From: Liolophura sinensis | Taxonomy: Eukaryota > Mollusca > Polyplacophora > Chitonida > Chitonidae | Direction: 5' to 3' | DNA length: 64,000 nucleotides | NCBI RefSeq assembly: GCF_032854445.1 | Contig: NC_088304.1 | Location: 20,597,704-20,661,703 of the forward strand | Position numbers and translations under genes: made by a program | Notes under the pieces: model-generated | Database searches by the model: none | What the model was told of the DNA's origin: nothing | Seen by the model: only the letters and a program-made list of their open reading frames with translations | Shown: piece by piece, positions 34,336 to 46,733 of the stretch | Layout: every line of letters starts with the position of its first letter | Numbering within the stretch: position 1 is the first letter of the stretch

Positions 34336-35326
34336 TTAACAATGGACAGAGTATACAAAATATCGCGTGTGGCCACCCCTTGCTTCAATGCATGCAAAAA
34401 CTCTCCGACGCACAGAAAAAGTCAGTCGTCTTATGAGATGACGTGGGATTCGTTGCCATTTATCTTGGAGAATTAACCCCAGTTCGGTTGGCTACAAGGT
34501 GTGGCCGTTGTCTTACTCGACAACCCATGATACCCCAAAGGTGTTCTGTCGGGGGCATATTTGGGGAACGTGCAGGCCACGGCAAGACATTGACGTCGTT
34601 GGCGTCCTGGAAGTTCTGTACAACTCGAGATTTATGGGCTCGTTGTCGTGCTGGTACAGCACACCACATGGCTGCTGTTGAAGGAATGGCAGGACAACAG
34701 GACGTAGAAATTCATCCACGTAACGTTAAGCTGTTAGGTTCTCGTAGATGATGACCAGTTGTGTCTGTTCCTCTCCACAAATCACACCCCACACCATCAT
34801 GCTGCCACCACCAAACGGTACCACATCCTGGACGCATGGTGCAGCTGTTTGTTTGCCTCTTCGACGGTAAAGTCGCTGTCTGCCATCGGTTCGGAACAGG
34901 CAGAAGAGGCTTTCATCCGTGAAAACAACACGCTGCCAGTCACGTCCAATTCGAGCCCATCGCAATCTCTGCCGACGACGTTCTGCTGTCAACAACTGTC
35001 CTCTGAATTCCGTGAGCCATGAGTCTCCTGGACACGGTCTGTCGACTGACCCGGTAACCTAAGGCATTGATTGACTATGACGTCACTGTCAGGAAGCGGT
35101 TCCTCAGGTGTAAGGTGCGCAGGTATCCGTCTTCTCTGGGCGTAGTTACCCTAGGCCTACCTCTTGTTGGCCTGTCCGATGTCTGCCCTGTCTGTCTCTA
35201 ACCTTGCATCAAGTTTGACATAGTTACACGAGAGCAGCCGAAGGTCCTTGCAATGTGGGCATGAGTGGATCCCATGGATACCATACCCAGGGCCCTCTCG
35301 CGTTGTTCTGGAGTCAATCGAGGCAT
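34336..35326 (-). pseudogene. Tc1-like transposase, frame-broken, catalytic triad present
   Basis: Minus-strand transposase relic starting at the ATG at 35326: MPRLTPEQRERALGMVSMGS, then HAHIARTFGCSRVTMSNL, the N-terminal helix-turn-helix. After a stop and frame changes the catalytic core is readable: VVFTDES (first Asp, 34915-34917), GSMMVWGVI, LYQHDNEP (second Asp, 34645-34647) and SPNMPPTEHLWG (Glu, 34544-34546), about 34 residues apart as in DD34E Tc1 elements. The end reads RRVFACIEARGGHTRYF with a stop at 34336. The total of about 330 codons is the normal family length. It differs clearly from the relic at 22.25 kb, so a second subfamily is involved. Several indels split the frame and a stop follows ENLTA, so it is inactive. 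Confidence 0.9.
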
Positions 35327-35727
35327 TACTTTCGTGGGTTTTAGTCAGTGCACAAGTCCAGCACACTGTGCATAACGTTTTTATACACTTATTACATGTG
35401 CAGTTGCGGACATCCATGGGTCACGTGATTTTTTAACTGCCTTCGTTGTCTCAAAATAAATCGTGTGCGCGTATATGACGCTAGTCGCACATAGAAATTT
35501 GCTTCGAACAATGTTTTCCTATTTCTTATTAACTTGCTAAAAAGGCTGGTTAAATTAACTCACGGAGTCGTAAAGTTTCTTTTGGCCGTCAGTTTAGTTT
35601 ATTTAGTTTCACGTCTCCAGAAAGTGCACACCAATAAATTATACGATGGAACGAAAGTCTGTCTTACTGATAAAGAGTACCTCACACACAGAAGAGTCCC
35701 ACGCACCGATATTACGTTGTTACGAGG
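35327..35727. other. Right flank of Tc1-like relic; no gene
   Basis: Presumably holds the 5' end of the Tc1-like element, but no matching inverted repeat was identified. Confidence 0.35.
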
Positions 35728-35805
35728 TAACGGTACAGGGCACAGCTCGGCGGAAACCCATGACCATCTGCAGCTTGCTGGAAGACCTTCTCACGTACTA
35801 CTGTA
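35728..35805 (-). repeat. Family 1 SINE core fragment, minus
   Basis: ggtacagggcacagctcggc, ggaaacccatgaccatctgc, agcttgctggaagacc and ttctcacgtac align with the SINE core read backwards. Head and tail are both absent. Confidence 0.6.
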
Positions 35806-38800
35806 TTTTGCTTTCCACACTTATTTCATGTCACACTTGAGGATTTCACCGGTAACCAGCAATCGCTCCATGGTTCACTCCAAACAATCCGTTACACGAG
35901 TAAAAACGTCTTCAAAATCGCATTAAACAACATTAAAATGGATCATTGAAATGAATATATGTAAGGATGTAACATATGTTTTTTTAATTAACAGATGAAA
36001 GCTATTTGATTTGATGCATTCATTATGTTTCTTAAACCCTCAGTGGCCTTAAGTTCTGTCATACCCCGAGATTCACTAGTCACACACTGAGCTTATCAAA
36101 CTATTACTACCTTTGTGTCATGTTTACAAAACTCTCCAGCATTGTGTCCTTTGACAAACACATATGACTAGTAGTTATGATATTTATAATTTGTGCGGAT
36201 GGCGTTTACGAAATAAAAAGTAAAGGACCCAGAATGGTAAGGCGGGGAGTCGGCCCCAGTGCAAGAAACTGTGCTCCTCAAGAAGTGAAACTAATAGTAG
36301 TTGTGAATGACAGCTGTTGACCCATTTGTAAGGCTGTTTCTGTTTTCAGTTCTGTTTTCGTTTCCTGTTTGTATGGCAAGCATGCACTGAAGCAATGTAT
36401 GGGTTATAGAATCGAAAAATGGTAACCTGCTCCGGTCACAGCGCTCATCGCATTATAAAGTTTATTTTTACATATGAAGACGTTAACCAAAACAAAACGT
36501 TGATAGTATGTAGAAATACACACACCATAGTTTCAGTAAAGATATTTTTCTGGTTAACGTTGATATTCATAGTGTAAGTTAAAGACACAGATTGAAGACA
36601 TTTGATCGAGAGTGTTTTTTGGGGAGTTATTACTAATCAACCACCTCTTTCATGGCCATATAACTTTTATGGGTGATGAGCTTTTATACTTCTGATTTGG
36701 AATTTTACAGAATTGCGCTGGGATTTTGAAATTTGCACTTTCTTATCGTACTTCTCTGGGGCCGATTCTCCGCCTTACCGTACTAGGTCCGTTAGTTATC
36801 TCCCTTGTGTGAAATGTGTTCTTTTGTGAAATAGCCATTGTTATGATGAACAAAATTACCACAATGGAAACTTTTAGGCAAAGAAAACACTGACATGTTC
36901 TATGTGGTACTCAACACTGTCCACAAAATTGTTAAATGTATTTTTGAAAAGCGTTTTAACAGAGGGAAATTCTTATCCCACACTGGATTAAAGACTTATG
37001 TTTTCAGATTATATATAATAATATTCCTTCATATTTGATCATTGATTTCATCTCCGTATTTTGTACGTCGTATTACCCAGCCTTCATTCAAGGTTAATGT
37101 AGATGTAAGTTTAAAACTCCATTCGCTGAAAGTGCCTTATATTTGAACTAAATCCGCGATAGTGACGCAATTAGTACCAATGGATGTTAACGGACTAATT
37201 TAGAGCCGGGAGTTTGAGAGATGTTTGAGTATCCTTGGCTAGGTACATGACTCACAAGGTTTATTTATTTATTTATGTATTTGCTTGCAGTTTTACGTCA
37301 TAGTTAAGAATTCACAAGACTGAAAGATAATTGTACCAATAAATTTAATTATTATTACTTAGTGAATATTACTTCTTTGTTCGAGGTGACCTTTTTTCTG
37401 GGTGTAACAATGAGGATACAACTCTTGGCATCTTTTGTATATTTTAAATTCCGGGTATTCTTTCCACCATGAAGACTTAAAAAGTTTTAGTGAAGTTTTC
37501 ATTCCAGCAAACCATCTTGCTGAAGAAATTTCTAATAATTTCCAAAGGTAACGTCTAGGCACAAGTGACCACAGACCAAATCGCCACCAAAGTCGAATTG
37601 TTTCAACTGGACAGGTTCTTCAGCTATTTAACCTATCTAACCAAATGCAAAAGTTAGGCTGTCCGCTGACATTTTTATCAGTCGAGAGTGTCAAGGAGAT
37701 TGGTTAAACCTCTAGAATTACAGAACGTGTCCGGTATCCAAGAGTGTGAGCAAACCTGATTGAGTCACAGATTGTGAGGAAAGAGTACAATGGCCTTTAC
37801 AAAGCAAGACATAGATACTTTGAGTGACAAGGCACTACCAGATGGCTTGATGTTGAAAATATTTTAGTCTGTGTTCCTTTTTGAAGCATGTGTATGTAAA
37901 AAAGATGAATGTTAGGGGTTGGAAAGATCCCATTCATGAGGTACTTTATAAACCAAAAACCGAATGAGTCACTAAAATTTTGGACGGAGATACAAATCAG
38001 CGGTTTTTAGTACACAAACCAGCCGAATTCTGCACAAATATACCCCTATACGGACGTGAATCCGAAATGTGTCTATAGAACACTGCACTGAGCTAGGCCA
38101 GTGCAGGAATGGTCACCAGGGAAAAAGGAAGGAATAAAGTGGCTAGAAAGTCGACACAGAAAATGCTGTATTGTCCTTGACTTGATGAAATCGTAATATA
38201 GGTTGCTTTGTACCTTTTTTCTACATATACGTGGTTTTCATTGTGAGATTATGTTTTTGTTTTTCCCATTTAAATTTAAGCACTGTCAAAACTGACTCTT
38301 TAATTAAAAGTCAACGGTACCTTTACTGTCTTTTAAACATCACAGCCACCTGCTGCATGTCAAACTGATTCGAACCACTGGTAGCCATGGGAACACAATT
38401 TAAACGAAGGATTTTTTTCGTGGATTTGATATAACTCCTTGGAATAATAACTTTGCTCTGCGAGGAAATTGCATTTAAATTGGGAAATACATTCTTTTCC
38501 TTGTTGATTTTCCTCGGATTTCCAGCATCAGTTGGACAATATATGATCTGGCTTGACTTTCTTCCTAGTTTTGACAAGTGGACTCATGTGGGAAGAACGA
38601 TTAAAAATTGACAAGGTTTAATATAAGGTCCTGACAGATCATTTTCTGTTGATGAAGAAAGTCCCTGTCTTAGAAGCCGTTTACATTAGGTCTAATATTA
38701 CAGTTGTATAAAATATCCGCTGCACCGATAAGATTGACTAAATGTCAATGTCATCTTGTTAATGACCGTTTCTGATGTTCATGTTCCCTTAAGGAAAATG

Positions 38801-39059
38801 TTCTTTCAATACAAAAACAAAGCTTGATCGCGATCAGGGAAACTTATTACTCTGATAGTTCCTATACTTCTTTTCGATGCAGCGGAGATTATAATGTAGT
38901 AGTATCGCGTGACAAATGTATTTCGAGCTAAGTTTGGAGCCCCTTTTTCGATCTAACATTTTTGACCTGTGATAGGTATCATTTTGTTTGGTAGGCTCTA
39001 ATGTTTACCGCCACGTGTTCATTGATGGGAAATAAAGGATACTCGGGCGCATGATTACG
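35806..39059. other. No gene called; repeat R6 copy
   Basis: 36045-36190 matches 20120-20245. Minus frames at 37562-37359 (rich in Trp and Lys) and 38577-38323 (RKSSQIIYCPTDAGNPRKIN...) have protein-like composition but no ATG context or recognised motif. A degraded SINE-like tail may lie at 37260-37320. Otherwise nothing. Confidence 0.35.
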
Positions 39060-39182
39060 GCTACTGTTGGGAAAAGCTGGGTTTTCCCGGGGCTCTGCCC
39101 AGTTTCTTTCCACCATAATGACGGCCGCCGTCGTATAAGTGAAATAGTCTTGAGTACGACGTAAAACACCAATCATATAAAT
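39060..39182 (+). repeat. Family 1 SINE, 5'-truncated
   Basis: Core from gttttcccggggctctgccc through ccaccataatgacggccgcc to acgacgtaaaacaccaatca and an AT tail. The head is missing. A family 2 element follows directly on the other strand. Confidence 0.8.
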
Positions 39183-39189
39183 ACTTAAA

Positions 39190-39425
39190 CATATATTTTA
39201 TTGTTGTTTAACGCCAAGCTTTAGAAATTCTTCTGACAGACGATTCCGAAAATGGCGAGACCGGTAGAAACCACCTACCCTTAGGGAGTTACTGACGAAC
39301 TTCTCCAAGTATGGCGTCTTACATCATACAGATGGCAAGTAAGCTGTACTCGACAAACCTAGTTCAAGACCACACCAGTGATCGATGCCGACCGATTATT
39401 GTCACCAATGCCCCGAGACATTCTC
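39190..39425 (-). repeat. SINE family 2-like element, minus
   Basis: On the minus strand the 3' end reads gcttggcgttaaacaacaat, the same kind of tail as at 1421 and 62840. The body contains taagggtaggtggtttctac and cggtctcgccattttcgg. The tRNA-like head is not clear, so it may be a different SINE sharing the tail. Confidence 0.45.
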
Positions 39426-39429
39426 ATTT

Positions 39430-40895
39430 TCACCATATTTATGCAAAAGTGAGGATTAACCATTGTACTAAGGGGTAGTCCTTAATACCCACCAGGCACA
39501 ATTTTTAATGCCCCTTTCGCCTTAAAGAGAAATTAAAGACCATGTGTGGAGTTAATTGTTTAGCTTTTCATCTCACCTTTGCATCATTTATTTCTGATCC
39601 GTTAAGGTGACCTGGTGATCAAAACTGATAATCACCGCTTTTATTAATTTTTTAGTCACATAGCGTCGTCAAATGCCTTTCTTAAATTTCTTGACTGCAT
39701 ATACTTGTACATGTAAACGACAGAGCATTTGACCTAAGCGTACACGTGTGAGTGAGGCAACAACCAAATTAAATAGTAAAGATGCTCGTAACGTTGATGA
39801 AACTTTTGCAGAAACTGCATGTTAAACGTTGTATGACCGTTTGGCAGCATTTGGGTTCCATGCACGACGTTCATGTTTCACAAGATGAACAGCTGAAGTT
39901 TTGAAACAGTTATATAGCTGTTTTTTTTCTAAATGAGTTAGAATTTCCTCACCTCAGACTCCAGGTGTCCCAAGCCTACGCTTATCGTCCAAGTCGAAAA
40001 TTCAGGTTCGTACTGAATCAAAGCAATACGGACAGTCGTGTGCATTTATGTCATTTTGTTGTGATGGGCGTCACTGAGTCATACAAAGCCAATATGCCGA
40101 CTGGTGAATGAGAAGGACATTACTCTTTACTAACTTCAGTATACACACGTATTTACCAAAAAATGGGGCACAACTGGTATCCCTTAAGACAATCTATATA
40201 CAGGTGATGTATGGTTTCCCTGAATTTCACGAGTTACTAACAACAAATTCAAAAACCTCATTAAACAACGAGCCTTCCATAGAAACGAACAGACGTATGC
40301 GTGGTCATTTTACCATTCATAAGTATGTTTAATTAACATTCATCTTTAAAATGAAAATAAAGCATCCATCTATTTTTCTGCAGGCGGGGAAACAAAATCT
40401 ATAATGTAGAATTGTCGAAGCAGGTGGCTTGGCATTTGTTATATAGCATTAATTACCGGCAAGGGTATATAATCTCAGCAGCAATATGTTTATGAGATAT
40501 CAAATATCAACCGTCATTGACCCATGATTTTCGTAAAATTTCTATGATCGATACATGTTATTTTAGGGGTGATGTATCGGTGTAGAAATTGGTCTTGGCA
40601 AACAGCGTGGATATATGTTCTGGCAAAAGAATTAAACCAAAACCAGGTGGTGAGAACCAGTAGTTGAGGTAACGATGTGGCAAACATCTGGGTCGTTGTA
40701 GATGTTTTGTCTTTGTGACCAGTCTTGTGGCCAGATTAGCACCTGTATATCTAAGAGAAACCCATTTTACCTGCGTAAAGGATTTACTAAAGGTGTAGCA
40801 AGGTCATGCTTACTTGTGTGTACACACATCACGTAAATCAAGGCGACGATGAAAAATGTAACAGATATACTATGGACAATGTAAAGGTTGAGTCA
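39430..40895. other. No gene seen
   Basis: Unassigned AT-rich sequence. The frame at 40108-40332 has no recognised motif. Confidence 0.35.
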
Positions 40896-40907
40896 CCTGC
40901 ATTAGTT

Positions 40908-41172
40908 TTATTTATTTATTTGATTGGTGTTTTGCGCCGTACTCAAGAATATTTCACTTATACGACGGCGGTCAGCATTATGGTGGGTGGAAACCGGCCA
41001 CAGCCAGGGGGAAACCCACGACCACCCGCAGGTTGCTGACAGACCTTCCCACGTGCGACCGGAGAGGTAGCCAGCATGAGCTGGACTTCAGCACACAGCG
41101 ACCGCATTAATGAGAGACTCCTGGGTCATAACGCTGCGCTAGCGTGCTAACCAACTGAGCCACGGAGGCCCC
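40908..41172 (-). repeat. Family 1 SINE, full length, minus, with target-site duplication
   Basis: Complete element on the minus strand, from gggggcctccgtggctcagt at 41172 to the caaataaataaa tail at 40908. It is flanked by ctgcatta at 40897-40904 and again at 41176-41183, an 8-bp target-site duplication that may extend through the following attag/aatag bases. This shows it arrived by target-primed reverse transcription. Confidence 0.93.
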
Positions 41173-43984
41173 CATCTGCATTAATAGTTTTTAAAGTAGA
41201 TATGTTCTGGTACATGTAGATGTGTAGGGAAGCAAACATGAACACAAGATCCGCTAAAGTGAATTGTTCTAGATTTTCGTCTTATTTCTGTCGTTTCACA
41301 AAAGTGAGAAATTTTAAAAAAGAGTACACAAAGGTAGTGTTGTTAATCGGATTACATACAATGTTTAGGTTTGTTCATAGGAGAAAAACAAACATATCAC
41401 TGAACAGCCGTCTTCATTACTTTTCTAGATGGCAGATTTATATAAACTTATACTTTAAGCAGGCATCCTTATTTTCTCCACGGCATTTAACCTATGTTTG
41501 ACCATGTTAAATTCCAGTCAAATAAATACATAAATCCACCTTTGTGTACGTGAAAATTCGACCAGGCTTTCTGCAATATTAAATTCGGAACGACTTCATT
41601 GGTTAAATGTCACGTGTGTTTTGACGGTGGCTCTCGCGCTATTTATGACCAATGACAAAGCAAAATGAAAAGTGGCATTACTCATAGTATGTGTTGAAAG
41701 AAGCAATTTTATTACGAGTAGATGAGTGCCCTGTCGTTCATTCTAAAAGGTATAAGAGAGACACAATCTCTTTACACAGGGAAAAGCATACAAATTCCCA
41801 CTATTGGAAAGCCGCTGTCTTGACTTTTCACTTCGACTTTATGACAAAAGTACGCTAAAAAACGCCACAATTGCTTCTCTTCACATAATTAAAACTAAGC
41901 GGGTTGGAAAGCCACAGTTTTTGTTTTTAAGTTGTCTGCTCAACCGTAAACTTAAAACGGTGTAGCAAACCTGTGATCCTTATTGTTAATCACGACATTG
42001 AGCCTAAACGTTTGACAAATCTATGTGTCAACAAAAATCGACATTCCCCGTCCATAATCACAAGGCCAGTTCGCAGAGAAACATTCAACACAAACCACCA
42101 AAGAACTAAGAACGTGTCTAAAGTACAGAACGGGTTCATGCAAAGAGAAGCAGTCAAAAGATCAATGATGATGCCACCGCTTCGGTGGCCAAATGGCTAG
42201 AGGCTCCTCCTCGAAGAACGGCAACATTTCGGCGGCATAAACTCGTCCTGCCACAAGAGGACACAATGCATGTACACACACCTAATGCCTCCTTCATCGT
42301 CATGTGACTACGAAATTGTTAAGTACGATGCAAGACCCCAAGCATACATACATGTTAATTGGTGATACGAAGACGCCTACGTCGTGACAAGCGTTGTTAT
42401 TGGTACAGGTGTACAATTGAGTGTGCTTGAAAGGAGCTCTTTGTAAAATAGAGATTCATTTTAGGGAGATGTCGTCATCACCTTACTTCTGACGTTGGTG
42501 TTTAATGGTTTGTCCTCAAGCTATTCGATCATTTCCTTTGGTCAAATTTCGCAGACAGTCAGTTAATTTTTTACATGGCCCTGGTGAAAAATAAGTTCCT
42601 GAGACTGACAAAGAATCCGTTGTGATATTGTCAGTAAACTTCCTGTGCTCGTGACATCATGACATACACGTACGTCAAATAACTCATTAGAAAAACTAAG
42701 GGCATAGCAGCTAAATCCCTTGCACTCACCTGTCAAATCTTAGCTTAGAAGGGCCTTTATGAAGGCCACAAGTACAGGTATATGCGGCCATTTTCGTGAT
42801 GCTTTATCACCTATCATTATGTATGAATATCAGGGATTGGTGGGTGCAGTATAATGCAATATCAATCGGAGGATTTTGTCTGAATGGTCATTTTTTTAAC
42901 AAAATGATGACATCAATATAGGTGATTAATGTGGAGTTGATGTTTAAAGCTTGACTAGCTAGCTGAGTCTGTTTTTTTTTTTGGCAAATAGTGTTTGTCG
43001 GAAATATTATGCCAGATCCAACCTTATTAAATATTATCACTGTCAAGATATATCGGCCTCATGTATCACTGACGTGTACTTTCCATGTTACTTCAATATT
43101 TTTTTAAAAAATGCATCTTATAGCGTTCAATTTGGTTAACCCTGTGTCCATGGTAACAGCGAATTGAAACTACATGTACCGGGTAATGCTACATGTCTGT
43201 ATACGTGTATAAACATTGTCAGATGGCAAAATGATACGTAACACTATCTTATAAACCAGATAGACGTATAATACAATCACCCCGGAGGACATTCCAACAA
43301 ATACTTGTGGATCAACAAAAGAAGAAAAATAGACATGGAATTTGTGGGTTATCTTGACAGGATTTCTTGATTTTTCCCCCCAAGGGTTAGATTATTTAAT
43401 TCACGATTACTGCCCCAAATAGAGAGACAAAGGGCTAAAATTCGTGCCAATTTGACAGACAAAACACGATGGAGAAGTGCAATCTGTAAAATGTTCTCTG
43501 TTTTAGGTGTTTTTTGATGGACGGTACGGTTTCTTGAAAACGTATTGAAAACATACCATTTGCCAATATTTTCCCTGTGAACTAAACTACGATACCTATA
43601 TATATCATACGTGAGAGGTATCTGGTAAACGGCAATAATTTTAAATGTTTACATTTTATAGATAGGAAAGGCAAAAACAATATTATGCTGAAACACTCGT
43701 CCTTTTTTTCATTCATTTTATTTTAAAACATTGATTTACATTTCCTGGTTACTTTTGGTGATGCTGTTAAACACATCTTTTGGCACATGTGTGTCGAACA
43801 TTTGCCAATACATTTTTTGTATATGCTGTGATCTTGTATAGGAGAGCGATATAACATTGGTAACATCATAAGAGGAGGAATTTTACGGTAACATCATAAA
43901 TCATAGATGTAGCATCTTTTGATCATGTTCCGTGATGCCGAATCTTATTTTCATTATGTGCATGCGATGCACTCTGTCGCTATT
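41173..43984. other. Unassigned; contains inverted match to 6.7 kb
   Basis: 42045-42125 is a diverged copy of the 11.6-kb short repeat, and 42225-42340 is an inverted match of 6725-6850. The two lie side by side here, so they may belong to one larger element. The frame at 41220-41501 is unassigned. No gene. Confidence 0.4.
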
Positions 43985-44195
43985 GAGTCTCTTTGAGCTA
44001 ACAGTACATGTGACTAGTGTATATTTTAAGTTACTTAAGTATTCAATGAGACGGAACTAATTGTGCTGTAGACACAGATCATGTCACCCGGAGGTACACC
44101 GGAAGTATGTCACTTAGAGTACGAGACATACTCGACCTTTTGACTGGTTTGTTTTCTGGGATGTCTGGACCATGGGCACGGGTCTGCAGACAGTT
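43985..44195 (-). repeat. Dispersed repeat R3, copy 3 (inverted)
   Basis: The reverse strand reads cccgtgcccatggtccagac, aaaaggtcgagt, gtctcgtac, catacttccggtgtacctcc, gacatgatctgtg and aattagttccgtctc, matching 17155-17330 across about 200 bp. Confidence 0.7.
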
Positions 44196-44645
44196 ATCCT
44201 CAAAGTGCAATTGTTTGAATGAGCGATATTTTTCTGTATGCTTACGTCCTATGAAAAGATGTTTTCTAATATCTTACCCTTTCTAAGGTATCGAGAAGTT
44301 GGCATGTTTTCCTGGTACATGTAGGCCGTGAATCTAAGTTCAAAGCTGAACAGGGTCATGGCTTATGCATTTAGATCGGTATCTTTGCACCGGATTTCTT
44401 GATACATATCATCAGCATTGGTTGACACGGTGTCAGTACACTGTGATGCTCTGGGTGGGTCGGTCAAATGCTTGACATTCTGTCTTTTAACATAGGCCAT
44501 GCACTTAATTTTCAGAGGGCCTGGATGGAAGACCGTATCGGTTTTATCCTGGATGGCATTGCTCTTGTTTAATTTACAGTTCTTCTTGTCTTCCTTTTGT
44601 GCACCATTGGTCTTCTGTGACCAAAACTGAGAAATATTGTTTTTT
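44196..44645. other. No gene called
   Basis: A minus frame from about 44640 to 44363 reads FWSQKTNGAQKEDKKNCKLN and on to MYQEIRCKDTDLNA. It looks protein-like but is unassigned and has no clear start. Confidence 0.3.
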
Positions 44646-44953
44646 GTTTTGATTGGTGTTTTACGCTGCACTCACGTTTATTTCACTTATACGACGGCGG
44701 TCAGCATTATGGTGGGAGGAACCCGAGCCTAGCGCTGCAGAAATCCATGTCCGTAGGTTGCTGGCAGAAGATATCAGAGTAAGGGAAATTCTTCCTTTAT
44801 AACAAATAATTATCCAAGAAAATGTTTGCCACTCAAACAACTGCATGTTCAGGTTACTTATCCGCAGACCTTTTGCGGACAGACTTTCTCACGTACGGGG
44901 AGGAAACCAGCCTGAGCTGGACTTGAACTCACAGCGACCGCATCGGTGAGAAG
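44646..44953 (-). repeat. Family 1 SINE, minus, interrupted by about 100-bp block
   Basis: The tail and core occupy 44646-44767 (gattggtgttttacgctgca, cacttatacgacggcggtca). The B-box part follows at 44875-44953 (gacagactttctcacgtacg, cagcctgagctggacttgaa). Between them, 44768-44874 is foreign; its first part matches 28775-28860, which also joins this SINE core at the same base. Confidence 0.8.
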
Positions 44954-45668
44954 AATTTAGCAATAATACATAACAGAACACTTGATTATTATTAAATAAT
45001 ATAACATAACTGCACTTTAGAAAGTACGTAAACACAGCACGTGTGAGAACTATTCTGGTGTGAAATCCGTGCTCTGAAAATCACAATAATTTGTGGAAAC
45101 AAGTCGTGCACTTAACTCGAAATTGTGGTGTTTTGGGTATTGTTGTAATGCGACACTAAAACGTTTACAGCTATTAAGGCATTTTAGACGTGTCATGGCG
45201 ATTAAGGTGACATGGCGTTAATATAACACGATAGATCTCAAACTATATGTATTAAAAATTGCATGCAACAAAATATTGCCTTAAATTATTAACGAACTTT
45301 TTCTTACTATTTCATTTTTCATATTGCTACTCCACTAAATGACACAATGTTAAAGATCCCTGTTGGTGTACATTGTACATGTAGACTCTGTGATACTGGG
45401 ACGCTAGCTCATAAAATGCTGAGAGGTTTATTACAAATGGTCTGTGTATTTGCTAGTTTTCCTCTTGAACAGTTTGACAGCTCTCAAGGCCGTGTGAATT
45501 CGTTAGTTAGAGTATTGCCAAGTGTTGAATTATTAATGATTGTGTCTCAGAGGGAAATATTTTATCACTGTTCTCTATAAACCATTTTGATTTTTTTTAC
45601 AAGAAAATTGCGACCAACTTTTTCAACTGCCGACTCCATTTAGATGTATGTGAATATTTCTTTTAACT
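44954..45668. other. No gene seen
   Basis: Unassigned AT-rich sequence. The 77-codon frame at 45347-45580 has no motif that I recognise. Confidence 0.35.
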
Positions 45669-45679
45669 CTATCAATGTC

Positions 45680-45889
45680 ATGCGGTCGCTGTAAGTTCAA
45701 GTCCAGTTCATGCTGGCTTCGTCTCAGGCCATAAGTGGGAAGGACTGCCAAAAACATGCGGATGGTCGTGGGTTTCCCCCGGGCCCTGCCCGGTTTCCTC
45801 CCACCATAATGCTGGCCGCCGTCGTATAAGTGAAATATTATTGAGTACAGCGTAAAACACCAATGACATAAATAAATAACTAAATAAAT
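45680..45889 (+). repeat. Family 1 SINE, 5'-truncated, perfect 11-bp target-site duplication
   Basis: Starts within the B-box region (tgcggtcgctgtaagttcaa) and runs through the intact core to a caccaatgacataaataaat tail. The flanks ctatcaatgtc (45669-45679 and 45890-45900) are identical. The truncation therefore happened at integration, as expected from incomplete reverse transcription, and the insertion is probably one of the younger ones here. Confidence 0.95.
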
Positions 45890-45900
45890 CTATCAATGTC

Positions 45901-46587
45901 CCAACAATAAAACAGATGCACAACCAATATCAGAGTGACTTACAGCCAATCACTGCGATCCATGATATCCTGGGGTGAGTTTTACGACGCATACTTAGTG
46001 TTAAGTAGCCCTAAGGTATTCTTCATATCTGGGCAGCATGCGACTTTATCGTAGTTAAGGGCTTAACTATCTAAGTGGGTTTCATGAAACAGGTCCCTGG
46101 TTACATAATGCTGTTTGCTCATCTGAAGCTCTTACAGGTTATTCTCTTAAGGGGTTAGTTTCTGCCTCAGATTTTAAAACCCTCAACACTGACGTCAAAT
46201 GTTTGAATTCACTTCATACTTATTCTTAATGAGCCTTTTTCTTGTTATTTGTATGTTGAATGTGAATAATATTTTGAATAATTCTAGGCTCCAGTTCCAA
46301 GAAATTGCAATTACCGTCATTATGTTTGTGTATTTATGTACCTAATTCTACTTAAGCCTTGATGCTAGGGACGTGTATTTTTTTATTATTTCAGCATTCA
46401 CTTGAACAGATGGGAAAAAAAACCCATAGCTGATGTTAATTAATAAGGAGGCTGTATTTCGTCGGTTATTTGTGACCAGTTGCAAATTATCATATCGTCA
46501 TGGCTGATGCAGTTTTATTCTCTGTATTGTAAGTCTTTCATGTTATTTAAACCTTTTAATGTTCCATTTCCGCTTTAAAGGGGAAGA
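45901..46587. other. No gene seen
   Basis: Unassigned AT-rich sequence. Confidence 0.35.
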
Positions 46588-46733
46588 TCTCCGGTCGTAC
46601 CTGGGAAGATTTGCCAGCAACCTGCGGACAACCTGCCCGCTTTCGTCCCACCATAGTGTTGACCGCCGTCGTATCAATGAAATATTGTTGAAAATGACGT
46701 GAAAATCCATTCAAGTGAATAAATAAATCAAAA
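46588..46733 (+). repeat. Family 1 SINE, 5'-truncated, degenerate
   Basis: ccggtcgtacctgggaagat, ttgccagcaacctgcgga, a deletion of the gtcgtgggtttccc part, then cgctttcgtcccaccatagt, gaccgccgtcgtatcaatga and a changed tail ending in gaataaataaatc. Confidence 0.7.
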
